From contig NZ_AP023360.1 in the NCBI RefSeq assembly GCF_018326265.1, positions 8,181,001-8,245,000 on the forward strand: 64,000 nucleotides of DNA. The letters are read 5' to 3'. The notes beneath the pieces were generated by a model. It made no database searches. It had not been told where the DNA came from and saw only the letters and a program-made list of their open reading frames with translations. The DNA comes from Catellatospora sp. IY07-71 (GTDB taxonomy: Bacteria; Actinomycetota; Actinomycetes; Mycobacteriales; Micromonosporaceae). Shown in pieces: positions 1-9,184 of this stretch. Position 1 is the stretch's first letter. Every line of letters starts with the position of its first letter. Made by a program: the position numbers and the translations under genes.

Positions 1-681
<681 letters not shown>

Positions 682-684
682 CCG

Positions 685-1986
685 ATGCGTGAGGCGCTGC
701 GCGGGCTCACCACCCGGGGCCGCTCCTTCCTCGCCGCCGGGACGGCCGCGCTGCTGTGCGCGCTCGCCCTCGGCGAGACGGACCTGATGCGGGTGGCGGT
801 GCTGCTGGTGGCGCTGCCGTTGATGGCGGCGCTGTACGTCGGCCGGGCGCGCTACAAGCTCGCCTGCTCGCGCAGCCTCGACCCGTACCGGGTGCAGGCC
901 GGGGGCAGCGCGCGGGTGCTGCTCCGGCTGCAGAACATGTCCCGCCTGCCCACCGGCACCCTGCTGCTGGAGGACCGGCTGCCGTACGCGCTGGGCAGCC
1001 GCCCGCGGCTGGTGCTGGAGAAGCTCGGCGCGCAGCAGGCCAGCTCGGTGGCGTACACGGTGCGCGCCGAGCTGCGCGGCCGCTACGAGGTGGGCCCGCT
1101 GACGCTGCGCATGACCGACCCGTTCGGCCTGTGCGAGCTGACCCGCTCGTTCCCCAGCTCGGACAAGCTCACCGTGATCCCGAACGTGGCGGCGCTGCAG
1201 CTGGTCCGGCTCGCCGGGGAGTACTCCGGCACCGGTGACAGCCGGGCCCGCTCGGTCGCCGTGCACGGCGAGGACGACGCGGCCACCCGGGAGTACCGCC
1301 GCGGCGACGACCTGCGCCGGGTGCACTGGCGCTCGACCGCCCGGGTCGGCGAGCTGATGGTGCGCCGCGAGGAGCAGCCCTGGGAGAGCCGGGCCACGGT
1401 CCTGCTCGACACCCGCCTGGGCGCGCACCGCGGCGAGGGCCCGACGGCCAGCTTCGAGTGGGCCGTGTCCGCCTCCGCCAGCATCGCGGTGCACCTGCGC
1501 CAGGCCGGCTACCGGCTGCGCCTGGTCACCGACGCGGGCGCCGACATCGACGCCACCGAGGGCACCGGCGACGGCATGCTGCTCGACCACCTGGCCGAGG
1601 TGAAGGCCACCCCGCGCGGCGACGTCGGCAGCCTGGTCGAGCACGTACGCCGCCGCGCCGACGGCGGCCTGGTCATCGCGGTGCTGGGCCTGCTCACGCC
1701 GGAGGAGGCCCGGCTGCTGTCCGCCCTGCGCAGCAGCGGCACCACCTGCATCGCGTTCTTCATGGACACCAGCACCTGGCTGAACCTGCCCGCGCCGGCC
1801 CGTGCCGCGGCCGAGCAGGAGCACGCGGCGGCGGCGCTGGCGCTGCTGCACGGCGGCTGGCGCGTGGTCAAGGTCAAGCACGGCGACCTGCTGCCGTCGC
1901 TGTGGCCGCAGGCGGCCCGCGGCCAGCAGGGCTTCGCCGTACGCGCGGCCATGGCCGAGACCGTCACCATGGGAGGCGGCCGATGA
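685..1986 (+). CDS. DUF58 domain membrane protein
   Basis: A protein of 433 residues with two hydrophobic helices near the N-terminus (about residues 13-53), then a beta-rich segment and the DUF58 signature around residues 195-240 (EYRRGDDLRRVHW, then LMVRREE). DUF58 proteins resemble VWA-type domains and are paired with MoxR ATPases. The gene is co-transcribed with the MoxR gene (3-base gap) and overlaps the next gene through ATGA. The biochemical function of the family is not established; the family call rests on the RRGDDLRRVHW motif and on the neighbours. Confidence 0.9.
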   Translation: MREALRGLTTRGRSFLAAGTAALLCALALGETDLMRVAVLLVALPLMAALYVGRARYKLACSRSLDPYRVQAGGSARVLLRLQNMSRLPTGTLLLEDRLPYALGSRPRLVLEKLGAQQASSVAYTVRAELRGRYEVGPLTLRMTDPFGLCELTRSFPSSDKLTVIPNVAALQLVRLAGEYSGTGDSRARSVAVHGEDDAATREYRRGDDLRRVHWRSTARVGELMVRREEQPWESRATVLLDTRLGAHRGEGPTASFEWAVSASASIAVHLRQAGYRLRLVTDAGADIDATEGTGDGMLLDHLAEVKATPRGDVGSLVEHVRRRADGGLVIAVLGLLTPEEARLLSALRSSGTTCIAFFMDTSTWLNLPAPARAAAEQEHAAAALALLHGGWRVVKVKHGDLLPSLWPQAARGQQGFAVRAAMAETVTMGGGR

Positions 1987-4442
1987 ACGCACGACGCCAT
2001 CTGGGCCTGGTCGCGGCCGGGGCCACGCTGCTGGCCTCCGCGCCGATCTCGGCGATCTTCTCCGGCTGGACCTGGCTGTTCGAGGGCGGGCTGATGATCG
2101 CCCTGGTGTGCGGGGCGGCGCTGGGCGCCCGCTCGCTGCGCGGGCGGCTGTGGGCGCAGCTGCTGGCCATGCTCGCCGCCCTGCTCGTCGGCCTGACCTG
2201 GCTCTACGGCGAGGGGACCGGCATCATCGGGCTGATCCCGACCCCGGACACGTTCGCCCACTTCGGACAGCTGTTCGCGCAGGCCGGGGAGGAGGTGCAG
2301 AAGAGCTTCGTGCCGGTGCCCGACCTGGAGGGCCTGCTGTTCATCAGCGCGCTGGGCATGGGCTCGGTGGCGATCCTGGTCGACTTCTGCGCGGTCGGCC
2401 TGCGCCGGCCGGCCCTGGCCGGGCTGCCCATGCTCGCCATCTACTCGGTGCCGGTGGCGGTCTACCTCGACTCGATCTCGCCGATCCCGTTCGTGATCGG
2501 CGCGGTCGGCTTCCTGTGGCTGCTGGTCAGCGACAACGTCGACCGGGTGCGCCGCTTTGGCCGCCGGTTCACCGGGGAGGGCCGCGGCGTCGACGTCTGG
2601 GAGCCGTCGCCGCTGGCGGCGGCCGGGCGGCGGCTGTCGGTGATCGGCGTGCTGATCGCGGTGGCGCTGCCGCTGGCGGTGCCCGCCATGAGCGCCGGCT
2701 TCCTGGGCGAGCTCGGCACCGGCCAGGGCCTCGGCCAGGCCGGCAAGGGCACCCGCGGCAGCGGCCAGGTGGACCTGTTCGCCGAGCTGAGCGGCAAGCT
2801 CAAGCAGGCCGACACGCAGGACATGGTGAAGGTCACCACCAACGACCCGAACCCGTTCTACATGCGCTTCGGCGTGGCCGACCTGGCCGGCGGCAACGGC
2901 TTCACCGCCGGGCACCCGGCGGGCCAGCCGGTCGGCGACCAGCTGCCCGGCCCCTCCGGGCTCAACCTCGGCGCGGTGAAGAACGTCCGGGCCACGGCGG
3001 CGGTGGAGATCACCGATGCGTACAACATGCCGCTGCTGCCGGTGTACGCCGCGCCGGTGTCGATGCGCGGCCTCGACGCGGCCTGGAGTTACGACCCGGA
3101 CCGGCAGGTCGTCTTCTCGCAGAAGGCCAACTCGGCCGGGCGCGCCTACGAGTTCGACTACGTCCGGGCCGAGTTCACCCCGGACCAGCTGCGCGCGGCC
3201 ACCACGCTGACCGACGCGGACCCCACGCACCGCATCTACAGCGAGGTCCCCGCGGTGTCGCAGGTCAAGACGCTGGTGGACCGGCTGATCGCGGGCAAGG
3301 ACAACGACTACGACCGGGTCCGGGCGCTCTACGACTACTTCTCCGTCAAGAACGACTTCGCCTACGACGTCAGCGCCCCGGCCGGCACCAGCGGCCAGGC
3401 CATCGTCGACTTCCTGGAGGGCAAGCGCGGCTTCTGCGAGCAGTACGCGGCGGCGCTGGCCTGGATGGTGCGCACGGCGGACATCCCGGCCCGGGTGGCG
3501 TTCGGTTTCACGCTGGGCGGCGCCCCGGTCGACGGCCGGCGGGTGCTGACCAACCGCAACCTGCACGCCTGGACCGAGGTGTACTTCGCCGGCTTCGGCT
3601 GGGTGCCGTTCGACGCCACCCCGTCGACGTACGTGCTCGGCTCGGTGCCCACCGCGTGGGCGCCGAACGTGGACGCCCCGGAGGAGACCCCGGGCGGCCC
3701 GCAGCCGTCGCTGAGCCCCGGCGCCACCACCGGCCCGAACGGTGAGGGCGGCCCGACTCGCGATCCGATCGACCCGGACGGCGGCGCGGCCGGCCTGCCG
3801 GCCATCACCGAGCAGCTGCCGGTCTGGGTCTGGTGGGCGCTGGGCGGCGGGCTGGTGCTGGTGGTGCTGCTGGTGGCACCGGCGTTGCGGCGGATCTCGT
3901 TGCGCCGCCGCCGTGGGGCCCGCGCCGCGCAGGCCCACGCTGACGGCGACCTCGCCCAGGTGCGCCCGGCCGCGCCCGGCCCGGTCATGACCGTCACCGG
4001 CGACGCCGTCGGCGCCCGGGAGCAGGCCCACGCCGCGTGGGACGAGCTCATCGACACGATGATCGACTACCGGCTGGCGGTGGACCCGGCGGAGACGCCG
4101 CGGGCCACCGTGGAGCGGCTGGTCAGCACCACGCTGCCCGGCTCGGCCGCCGCCGAGCAGGCACGGCTGCTCGGCACGGCCGAGGAGCGCGCCCGCTACG
4201 CGCCGGTGCCGCTGGCCGGGGACCGGCTGACCGCCGCGGTCCGCGAGGTGCGCCGGGCGATCGCCGGCCAGGCGGGACGGCGTGCCCGGCTCAGCGCCGT
4301 GCTGATGCCGGCGTCGGTGCTGCTGCGCTGGCGCAACGCCGGATACACCGCGCTCACCACGCTGTCGGCCTGGACGGCGGCGGCCAGCGGCACGGCCAAG
4401 CGGGTGCTGCGGCCGCTGCGGCCCCGGCGGCTGCTGCGCTGA
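1983..4442 (+). CDS. Transglutaminase-like TgpA family membrane protein with DUF4129 tail
   Basis: The ATG at 1983 overlaps the preceding TGA, giving 819 residues. The first 220 or so residues form several membrane helices. A periplasm-side transglutaminase core follows with a complete triad: Cys485 in GKRGFCEQYA, His528 in LHAWTEVYF and Asp544 in VPFDATP. A Gly/Pro linker, one more helix near 612-635 and a DUF4129-type C-terminal segment (AWDELIDTMIDYRLA) follow. The family is TgpA-like, of unknown substrate, and usually sits with MoxR and DUF58 as here. An upstream in-frame extension exists but would run through the DUF58 gene, so the ATGA start is preferred. A hairpin terminator lies 22 bases after the stop. 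Confidence 0.9.
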   Translation: MNARRHLGLVAAGATLLASAPISAIFSGWTWLFEGGLMIALVCGAALGARSLRGRLWAQLLAMLAALLVGLTWLYGEGTGIIGLIPTPDTFAHFGQLFAQAGEEVQKSFVPVPDLEGLLFISALGMGSVAILVDFCAVGLRRPALAGLPMLAIYSVPVAVYLDSISPIPFVIGAVGFLWLLVSDNVDRVRRFGRRFTGEGRGVDVWEPSPLAAAGRRLSVIGVLIAVALPLAVPAMSAGFLGELGTGQGLGQAGKGTRGSGQVDLFAELSGKLKQADTQDMVKVTTNDPNPFYMRFGVADLAGGNGFTAGHPAGQPVGDQLPGPSGLNLGAVKNVRATAAVEITDAYNMPLLPVYAAPVSMRGLDAAWSYDPDRQVVFSQKANSAGRAYEFDYVRAEFTPDQLRAATTLTDADPTHRIYSEVPAVSQVKTLVDRLIAGKDNDYDRVRALYDYFSVKNDFAYDVSAPAGTSGQAIVDFLEGKRGFCEQYAAALAWMVRTADIPARVAFGFTLGGAPVDGRRVLTNRNLHAWTEVYFAGFGWVPFDATPSTYVLGSVPTAWAPNVDAPEETPGGPQPSLSPGATTGPNGEGGPTRDPIDPDGGAAGLPAITEQLPVWVWWALGGGLVLVVLLVAPALRRISLRRRRGARAAQAHADGDLAQVRPAAPGPVMTVTGDAVGAREQAHAAWDELIDTMIDYRLAVDPAETPRATVERLVSTTLPGSAAAEQARLLGTAEERARYAPVPLAGDRLTAAVREVRRAIAGQAGRRARLSAVLMPASVLLRWRNAGYTALTTLSAWTAAASGTAKRVLRPLRPRRLLR

Positions 4443-4464
4443 CCGGCCGCCGCGTACGGCATGC

Positions 4465-4500
4465 GGCGGGCCGCTCCGAGATCACTCGGAGCGGCCCGCC
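4465..4500. terminator. Bidirectional hairpin terminator
   Basis: A perfect 16-bp GC-rich stem (4465-4480 and 4485-4500) with an ATCA loop lies between the convergent transglutaminase and DUF3040 genes. There is no T-run, as is common in actinomycetes. It can serve both strands. Confidence 0.8.
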
Positions 4501-4549
4501 TCATGTGGTTCAGGTTGTTCCGGGCCGGCACCCACCACCGGCGCCGGGA

Positions 4550-4936
4550 TCAGCGATCGAAGTCGCCCCGCTCGCGCCACCGGTTCTCCAGGCGGTCGAT
4601 GACCCCGCCGTTGCCGCGACGGGTCCGCCGGGTGGCGGTGCCGCCGACGGAGCGCAGCTCGGCGGTCTGGCTGCGCTTGTGCGCCAGCATCCAGAACGCC
4701 GCCGCGCCGAGCATCAGCACGAACCCGACCACCCCGAGCCACAGCTTGGAGCTGTCGGCGACGCCGTACACCACCAGGCCGAGGCCGGCGAGGATGAGCA
4801 CCGCGGAGACGATGATGCGCCGGCGGGCGTGGAACTTCGGGTCGCTGTGGCGGACGGCCGAAGCGAACTTCGGGTCTTCGGACAGCGACCGCTCGATCTG
4901 CTCGAACAGCCTCTGCTCGTGCTCGGATAGCGGCAC
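4550..4936 (-). CDS. DUF3040 family membrane protein
   Basis: A GTG start preceded by GGAGGAG gives 128 residues. The N-terminus MPLSEHEQRLFEQIERSL and the next phrase (EDPKFA) are the DUF3040 signature; two adjacent membrane helices follow (about residues 40-83) and then a basic tail. Rv2169c of M. tuberculosis belongs to this family, as I recall, and occupies the matching place in the gene order. Function is unknown. It is transcribed towards the terminator at 4465-4500 and away from dinB, which lies upstream on the same strand about 130 bases away. Confidence 0.88.
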   Translation of the reverse strand: MPLSEHEQRLFEQIERSLSEDPKFASAVRHSDPKFHARRRIIVSAVLILAGLGLVVYGVADSSKLWLGVVGFVLMLGAAAFWMLAHKRSQTAELRSVGGTATRRTRRGNGGVIDRLENRWRERGDFDR

Positions 4937-5064
4937 GGCTCTCCTCCCCGGTCCGCCAGGTCGGGCGGTCTTGGTGCTGAGGGTGCGACAGGGCGCCGAT
5001 TCCCCAGCAGAAGATCGCCAAACCGTGAATACGTGTTGCAGCCGGACGACTGCTACCCGTCAGT

Positions 5065-6372
5065 CTACGAGGGCGTGGGCGGGTCGGAAAGCGGGACGAC
5101 CATGCCCGGAGCGGGATTTTGTGGCAGTGGCCGGGCCGCGCCGGAAGAACGCCGGGTCGTACCGAGCAGACTGGCCGGACGGACGGCGCCCCGGCCGAAC
5201 CGGGCGATGACCGCGTCGCTGGCCACCTCGGCCTCCCGCCAGCCGTCCTCGGCCTCGCCGAGCGCCAGCTGCCGCACCGCTCCCTCGGCCGCCAGCAGCC
5301 CCTCCAGGCGCACCCCCACCAGGCGGATGCGCTGCTGGGCTCGCACCGCCTCGAAAAGCTCCCAGGCGGTGGACATGATCTCGTGCGCCACGTCGGTCGG
5401 GCCGGGCAGCGTGCGGGACCGCGAAATGGTCCGGAAGTCGGCGAACCGCACCTTGATCGACACGGTGCGACCGGCCTGGCCCGAGGCACGGGCCCGCGCC
5501 GCGACCTTCTGCGCCAGCGCCAGCAGCATCTTGCGCAGCTGCTCCGGATCGCCCAGGTCGGTGTCGAAGGTGACCTCGGCCCCGATCGACTTCTCCTGGT
5601 GCTCCGTGCTGACCTGGCGCTGATCCCGCCCCCAGGCCAGCTCGTGCAGGTGCGCGGCCATGGCCTGGCCCACCGCCGCGCGCAGCAGGCCCGGCCCGGC
5701 GTGCGCCACGTCGGCGACGGTGCGCATCCCCAGCCGGCGCAGCGACTCCTCGGTGCGCTCGCCCACGCCCCACAGCACCGACACCGGCAGCGGGTGCAGG
5801 AACTTCAGCGCCCGGTCCGCCGGGATCACCAGCAGGCCGTCCGGCTTGGCCCGGGTCGAGCCCAGTTTGGCCAGGAACTTGTTCGGCGCGACGCCGATCG
5901 AGCAGGTCAGCTGCTGCTCCTGCGCGATGCGGCGGCGGATCAGCGCGGCGATCTCGGCGGGCCGGCCGAACAGGCGGCGGCTGCCCGACACGTCGAGGAA
6001 CGCCTCGTCCACCGACAGCGGCTCCACCAGCGGCGTGATGTCGCGGAACACCGCCATCACGGCCCGGGACGCCTGCGCGTACGCCTCCATGTCGGGCGGG
6101 ATGAAGATCGCCTGCGGGCAGCGCGCCCGAGCCATCGCAGTGGGCATGGCGCTGCGCACGCCGTACTCCCGCGCCTCGTAGCTGGCCGAGGAGACGACGC
6201 CACGCCCGCCCGTGCCGCCCACCACCACCGGCAGACCGCGCAGCTCAGGACGCCTGCGCACCTCCACCGAGGCGAAGAACGCGTCCATGTCGATGTGCAG
6301 GAACGGGCAGCCGGAATCGTCGCCGTCCGGCCCGAAGCCCTTCGGCGCGCCACCACCCGAGGCACGTCCCAC
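5065..6372 (-). CDS. dinB: DNA polymerase IV (Y-family translesion polymerase)
   Basis: A protein of 435 residues. HIDMDAFFASVE carries the first metal-binding Asp (Asp28) and the adjacent phenylalanines expected at the steric gate; PLSVDEAFLDVSG supplies Asp122 and Glu123. The helix-hairpin-helix (WGVGERTEESLRRLG) and little-finger regions follow in the normal order. All catalytic carboxylates are present, unlike in the ImuB gene at 14174. The GTG start lacks a good ribosome site, so the first twenty or so residues are uncertain. No LexA box is visible directly upstream. The C-terminus ends in a Pro-rich tail and I do not recognise a clear clamp-binding motif. Confidence 0.95.
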   Translation of the reverse strand: MGRASGGGAPKGFGPDGDDSGCPFLHIDMDAFFASVEVRRRPELRGLPVVVGGTGGRGVVSSASYEAREYGVRSAMPTAMARARCPQAIFIPPDMEAYAQASRAVMAVFRDITPLVEPLSVDEAFLDVSGSRRLFGRPAEIAALIRRRIAQEQQLTCSIGVAPNKFLAKLGSTRAKPDGLLVIPADRALKFLHPLPVSVLWGVGERTEESLRRLGMRTVADVAHAGPGLLRAAVGQAMAAHLHELAWGRDQRQVSTEHQEKSIGAEVTFDTDLGDPEQLRKMLLALAQKVAARARASGQAGRTVSIKVRFADFRTISRSRTLPGPTDVAHEIMSTAWELFEAVRAQQRIRLVGVRLEGLLAAEGAVRQLALGEAEDGWREAEVASDAVIARFGRGAVRPASLLGTTRRSSGAARPLPQNPAPGMVVPLSDPPTPS

Positions 6373-6420
6373 GCGACGACGGTACCGCCCCGGTCCGACA
6401 CCTGGGCCGCACGGCGCTGG

Positions 6421-7563
6421 TCAGGAGCGATAAAGCAGGACCGGGATGCGCATCTCGGCCTCGGTGAGCGAGCCGTGCATGGCGACCAGGCGGGCGACCG
6501 ACGGCGCGTCGGTGGCGGTGGCCAGCACCGCCCAGTTGTCGCGGCAGACCGCCACCACGTCGCCGAGCCGGGCCGCGTGCCGCGCGTCCATCGGGCCGTA
6601 CCAGCCGGTGGCGATCGCCTCGTCCCGGGTGCCGATCCAGGCGGCGTGCCCGGCCAGCTCCCGCCATGCGGCGGCGACGTCGGCTGCGGCGCCGGGCTCG
6701 GTGTGCAGGTAGCGGACCCGCGGTTCGCCGGTGACGACGCGCACCCCGGCGGCGAGGGCGGGGTCGGCGTGCACGTCGACGCGGCGGTCGAGCGGCACGT
6801 CCAGCTGGCCGTGGTCGGCGGTGACCAGCAGCGCCGCGTCCTCGGGCAGCCCGCCGACCAGCCGGGCCAGCAGCGCGTCCACCTCCGCCGCGGCGTCGGC
6901 CCACTGCGCCGAGGTCAGCCCGTGCCCGTGCCCGGCCTTGTCGAGCTGCGGGTGGTAGCCGTACACCAGCGCGGGCGGGGCGGCCTCCTTGAGCGCGCCG
7001 AGCATCCCGGCGGCCAGCTCGTCCGCGTCGGCGGCGGGCAGGTAACGGGCGCCGTCGGTCGTCGCCACGGTGAGCCCGCTGCCGGCGTACTCCGGCCGGT
7101 TGACCACGGCCACGTCGATGCCGGCGGCGGCCGCGGCCCGGTAGCGCGGCGGGACGGGCACCCACTGCCGAGGCGGCGGGTCGTCGGCCCACAGGGTGTG
7201 GTTGAGCACCCGGCCGGTGCCCGGCACGATCGTGTTGAACGCGAGCACCCCGTGCGCGCCCGGCAGCGCCCCGGTGGCCAGGCTGACCAGGCTGGTCGGC
7301 GTGGTGGAGGGGAAGCCGCAGGTGGTGCGCAGCGCGGTGCCCAGCTCGCCGCGCAGGGTGGCCGCGATCACCGGCCCGACCTCGGCCAGCGCGGGCAGCT
7401 GGTGCCAGCCCATGCCGTCGACCAGCAGCACCGCGACCCGGCGTACGCCGTCGAGGCGCGCGGCCAGGCCCAGCGGATCGGCGTGCGGCAGGCCGAGCGC
7501 GGCCAGCGCCCCCGGCAGCACGTCGGCGAGCGTGCCCCGCGGGTAGTCCGGTGCGACGAACAC
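6421..7563 (-). CDS. Alkaline phosphatase superfamily protein (nucleotide pyrophosphatase/phosphodiesterase type)
   Basis: The start is taken as GTG at 7563, which has GGGAGG five bases upstream; an ATG further up would run into the methyltransferase gene. The product is 380 residues. Metal and catalytic elements of the superfamily are present in order: VLLVDGMGW (Asp), FPSTTPTSL (nucleophilic Thr region), YHPQLDKAGHGHG, TADHGQ and MHGSLTEAEMRIPV. No signal peptide or membrane helix is seen, so a cytoplasmic phosphodiesterase or phosphatase is likely; the substrate is not predictable. It lies 20 bases downstream of the methyltransferase on the same strand. Confidence 0.85.
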   Translation of the reverse strand: MFVAPDYPRGTLADVLPGALAALGLPHADPLGLAARLDGVRRVAVLLVDGMGWHQLPALAEVGPVIAATLRGELGTALRTTCGFPSTTPTSLVSLATGALPGAHGVLAFNTIVPGTGRVLNHTLWADDPPPRQWVPVPPRYRAAAAAGIDVAVVNRPEYAGSGLTVATTDGARYLPAADADELAAGMLGALKEAAPPALVYGYHPQLDKAGHGHGLTSAQWADAAAEVDALLARLVGGLPEDAALLVTADHGQLDVPLDRRVDVHADPALAAGVRVVTGEPRVRYLHTEPGAAADVAAAWRELAGHAAWIGTRDEAIATGWYGPMDARHAARLGDVVAVCRDNWAVLATATDAPSVARLVAMHGSLTEAEMRIPVLLYRS

Positions 7564-7583
7564 GGGCGCCTCCCGGGCCGTGG

Positions 7584-8339
7584 TCAGTGGGCGGCGGGCC
7601 CGCGGCGGCGGGCCAGCAGGTGCAGCTGGGTGGCGACGTCGCGGTACGGCGGCAGGGCGGCCGCGGCGAGTTCGAACGCGAGCAGCGACTCCGGGTCGGC
7701 GTCGGCGATCACCCCGGGCACCAGGTCGGCGACGACGCGCACGCCGTGCGTCTGCTCCACCCTCAGCCCGGCGCCGGACAGCAGCTCCCCGGCCATGTCC
7801 AGGTCGAAGCGGCGGCGCGCGGTGTCCCGGCCGGCGGTCCGGGCGGCGGGGTCGTGCAGCAGGTCGGTGGCGGCCTTCCACTGCCCGGCCGTGGCGCGGG
7901 AGAGCACCGCCGCGGCGCGGTTGGCGACCAGCACGCTGGCGGCGCCGCCGGGGCGCAGGGCGTCGTGCAGCGCCTGCGCGACGGCGGCGGGGTCGTCCAC
8001 CACCTCCAGCACGGCGTGGCACAGCACCAGGTCGGCGGCGGCGGGCGGGACCAGGTCGCCGAGCGAGTCGGCGTCGCCCTGCAGCGCGTGCACGCGGTCG
8101 GCGACCCCGGCGTCGGTGGCCCGGCGCAGCAGCGAGGCCAGCGCGTCCGGGCTCGGGTCGACGACGGTCACCGTGTGCCCGGCCTCCGCCAGGGGCACCG
8201 CGAAGCCGCCGGTGCCCCCGCCCACGTCGACCACGCTGAGCGGGCGGCCGTCCTGCCCGGCCAGCTCGCCGCGCAGCACGGACCAGATCACGGCGGTACG
8301 GGGGCCCGCGATGCGGGCGTGCGCCACTGTTCGCTCCAC
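7584..8339 (-). CDS. Class I SAM-dependent methyltransferase
   Basis: A protein of 251 residues with the Rossmann motif I VVDVGGGTGGFAVPLAEAG, motif II acidic end (VTVVDPSPDAL), an LQGDADSLGD segment and a VLCHAVLEVVDDP motif IV/V region. This fits a small-molecule methyltransferase of the UbiE/BioC type, but the substrate cannot be told. It is followed at 20 bases by the phosphodiesterase gene and preceded by the PASTA lipoprotein gene on the same strand (27-base gap), suggesting one transcription unit. Confidence 0.88.
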   Translation of the reverse strand: MERTVAHARIAGPRTAVIWSVLRGELAGQDGRPLSVVDVGGGTGGFAVPLAEAGHTVTVVDPSPDALASLLRRATDAGVADRVHALQGDADSLGDLVPPAAADLVLCHAVLEVVDDPAAVAQALHDALRPGGAASVLVANRAAAVLSRATAGQWKAATDLLHDPAARTAGRDTARRRFDLDMAGELLSGAGLRVEQTHGVRVVADLVPGVIADADPESLLAFELAAAALPPYRDVATQLHLLARRRGPAAH

Positions 8340-8366
8340 GCCGCCGAGCCTATCGGCAGACCGGCC

Positions 8367-9089
8367 TCATGTGCGCACTCCATAACCCGCGCCGGATCCC
8401 CGCTCGATCACGAGCGCGCCCTCGTAGCGCTTCATGAGCTGCTCGGTCTCCTCGTCGGTGAGGTCGGCCGACAGCCGCAGCGCGCACGAGGCCGGATCCA
8501 CCTGGGTGCTGAACTTCAGCTCGCCCGCGCGGGGCAGGAAGTCGCGCCGGTGCAGTTCTATCTGGACCTGCTCCAGGTCCACCCGGGACCGGGGGCAGGA
8601 GACGACCCGGTACTGCTTGACCTTGATGAACTTGCGGGCGCCCTCGATGACGGCGCCGGAGTCGGGACCCTGCTGGTACACCGAGAGCACGAGGGTGCGG
8701 TCCGAGCTGAGGGTCGAGCCGAGGAAGACCTCGTGGTTGCCGCGGATGTAGTCGTCGAGGTTCTTCGGCGCGCCGGCCACGACGACGCGGACCACCGAGC
8801 CCGCCGCGGCGATCGTGCCGGGCGGCGGGTCGGTGACGGCGACGGTGCCGGGCTCCAGCAGCAGGCCCGGCTCATACCTGATGAGCGCGACCAGGCCGGC
8901 GGCCGGGAACTCCTTCTCGACGAGGTCGACGCTCTTGTTGGTCAGGTCGGGCACGCGCGCCGTGGGCCCCGTGGACGGCGACGGCGGCGGAGGGATCTCC
9001 GCCGGGGGCACCTGCGCGGCGCAGGCGCCGAGCGCGCCCGCGCACACCAGCGCGGCCGCCCGCGCCGCCCAGTTCGCCGATCCGCCCAT
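8367..9089 (-). CDS. PASTA-domain lipoprotein
   Basis: The ATG at 9089 is chosen because a lipoprotein signal follows directly (residues 1-23, lipobox LGAC with Cys23) and GAGG lies six bases upstream; the frame continues upstream without support. The product is 240 residues. After a Pro-rich spacer, residues about 45-110 form one PASTA domain (RVPDLTNKSVDLVEKEFPAA, then DPPPGTIAAAG). The C-terminal 120 residues are unrecognised. PASTA domains bind muropeptides or cell-wall glycans, so an outer-face envelope role is inferred. A Ser/Thr kinase with four PASTA domains is encoded at 29811. Confidence 0.82.
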   Translation of the reverse strand: MGGSANWAARAAALVCAGALGACAAQVPPAEIPPPPSPSTGPTARVPDLTNKSVDLVEKEFPAAGLVALIRYEPGLLLEPGTVAVTDPPPGTIAAAGSVVRVVVAGAPKNLDDYIRGNHEVFLGSTLSSDRTLVLSVYQQGPDSGAVIEGARKFIKVKQYRVVSCPRSRVDLEQVQIELHRRDFLPRAGELKFSTQVDPASCALRLSADLTDEETEQLMKRYEGALVIERGSGAGYGVRT

Positions 9090-9141
9090 GTCATGCCTCA
9101 CTTCTCTCAGCCCCCGCCCGGTCTGCTCAGTTGGAGGGCGC

Positions 9142-9174
9142 CGGCACGGCACGGGTTCCCCCCGCGCCGTGCCG
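9142..9174 (-). terminator. Hairpin terminator of the S1 protease gene
   Basis: Arms at 9142-9150 and 9166-9174 pair perfectly, with a further CGGG/CCCG pairing inside after one unpaired base on each side. It begins 11 bases beyond the protease stop codon. There is no clear U-tract. Confidence 0.6.
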
Positions 9175-9184
9175 TTCTTCCGGG

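Noticed and set aside
1509-4031. 840-codon minus-strand frame opposite the transglutaminase gene
   Set aside because: Shadow frame with no domain; the plus-strand gene has a complete catalytic triad and operon context.
5119-8385. 1088-codon plus-strand frame opposite dinB, the phosphodiesterase and the methyltransferase
   Set aside because: Shadow of three minus-strand genes with clear catalytic motifs.
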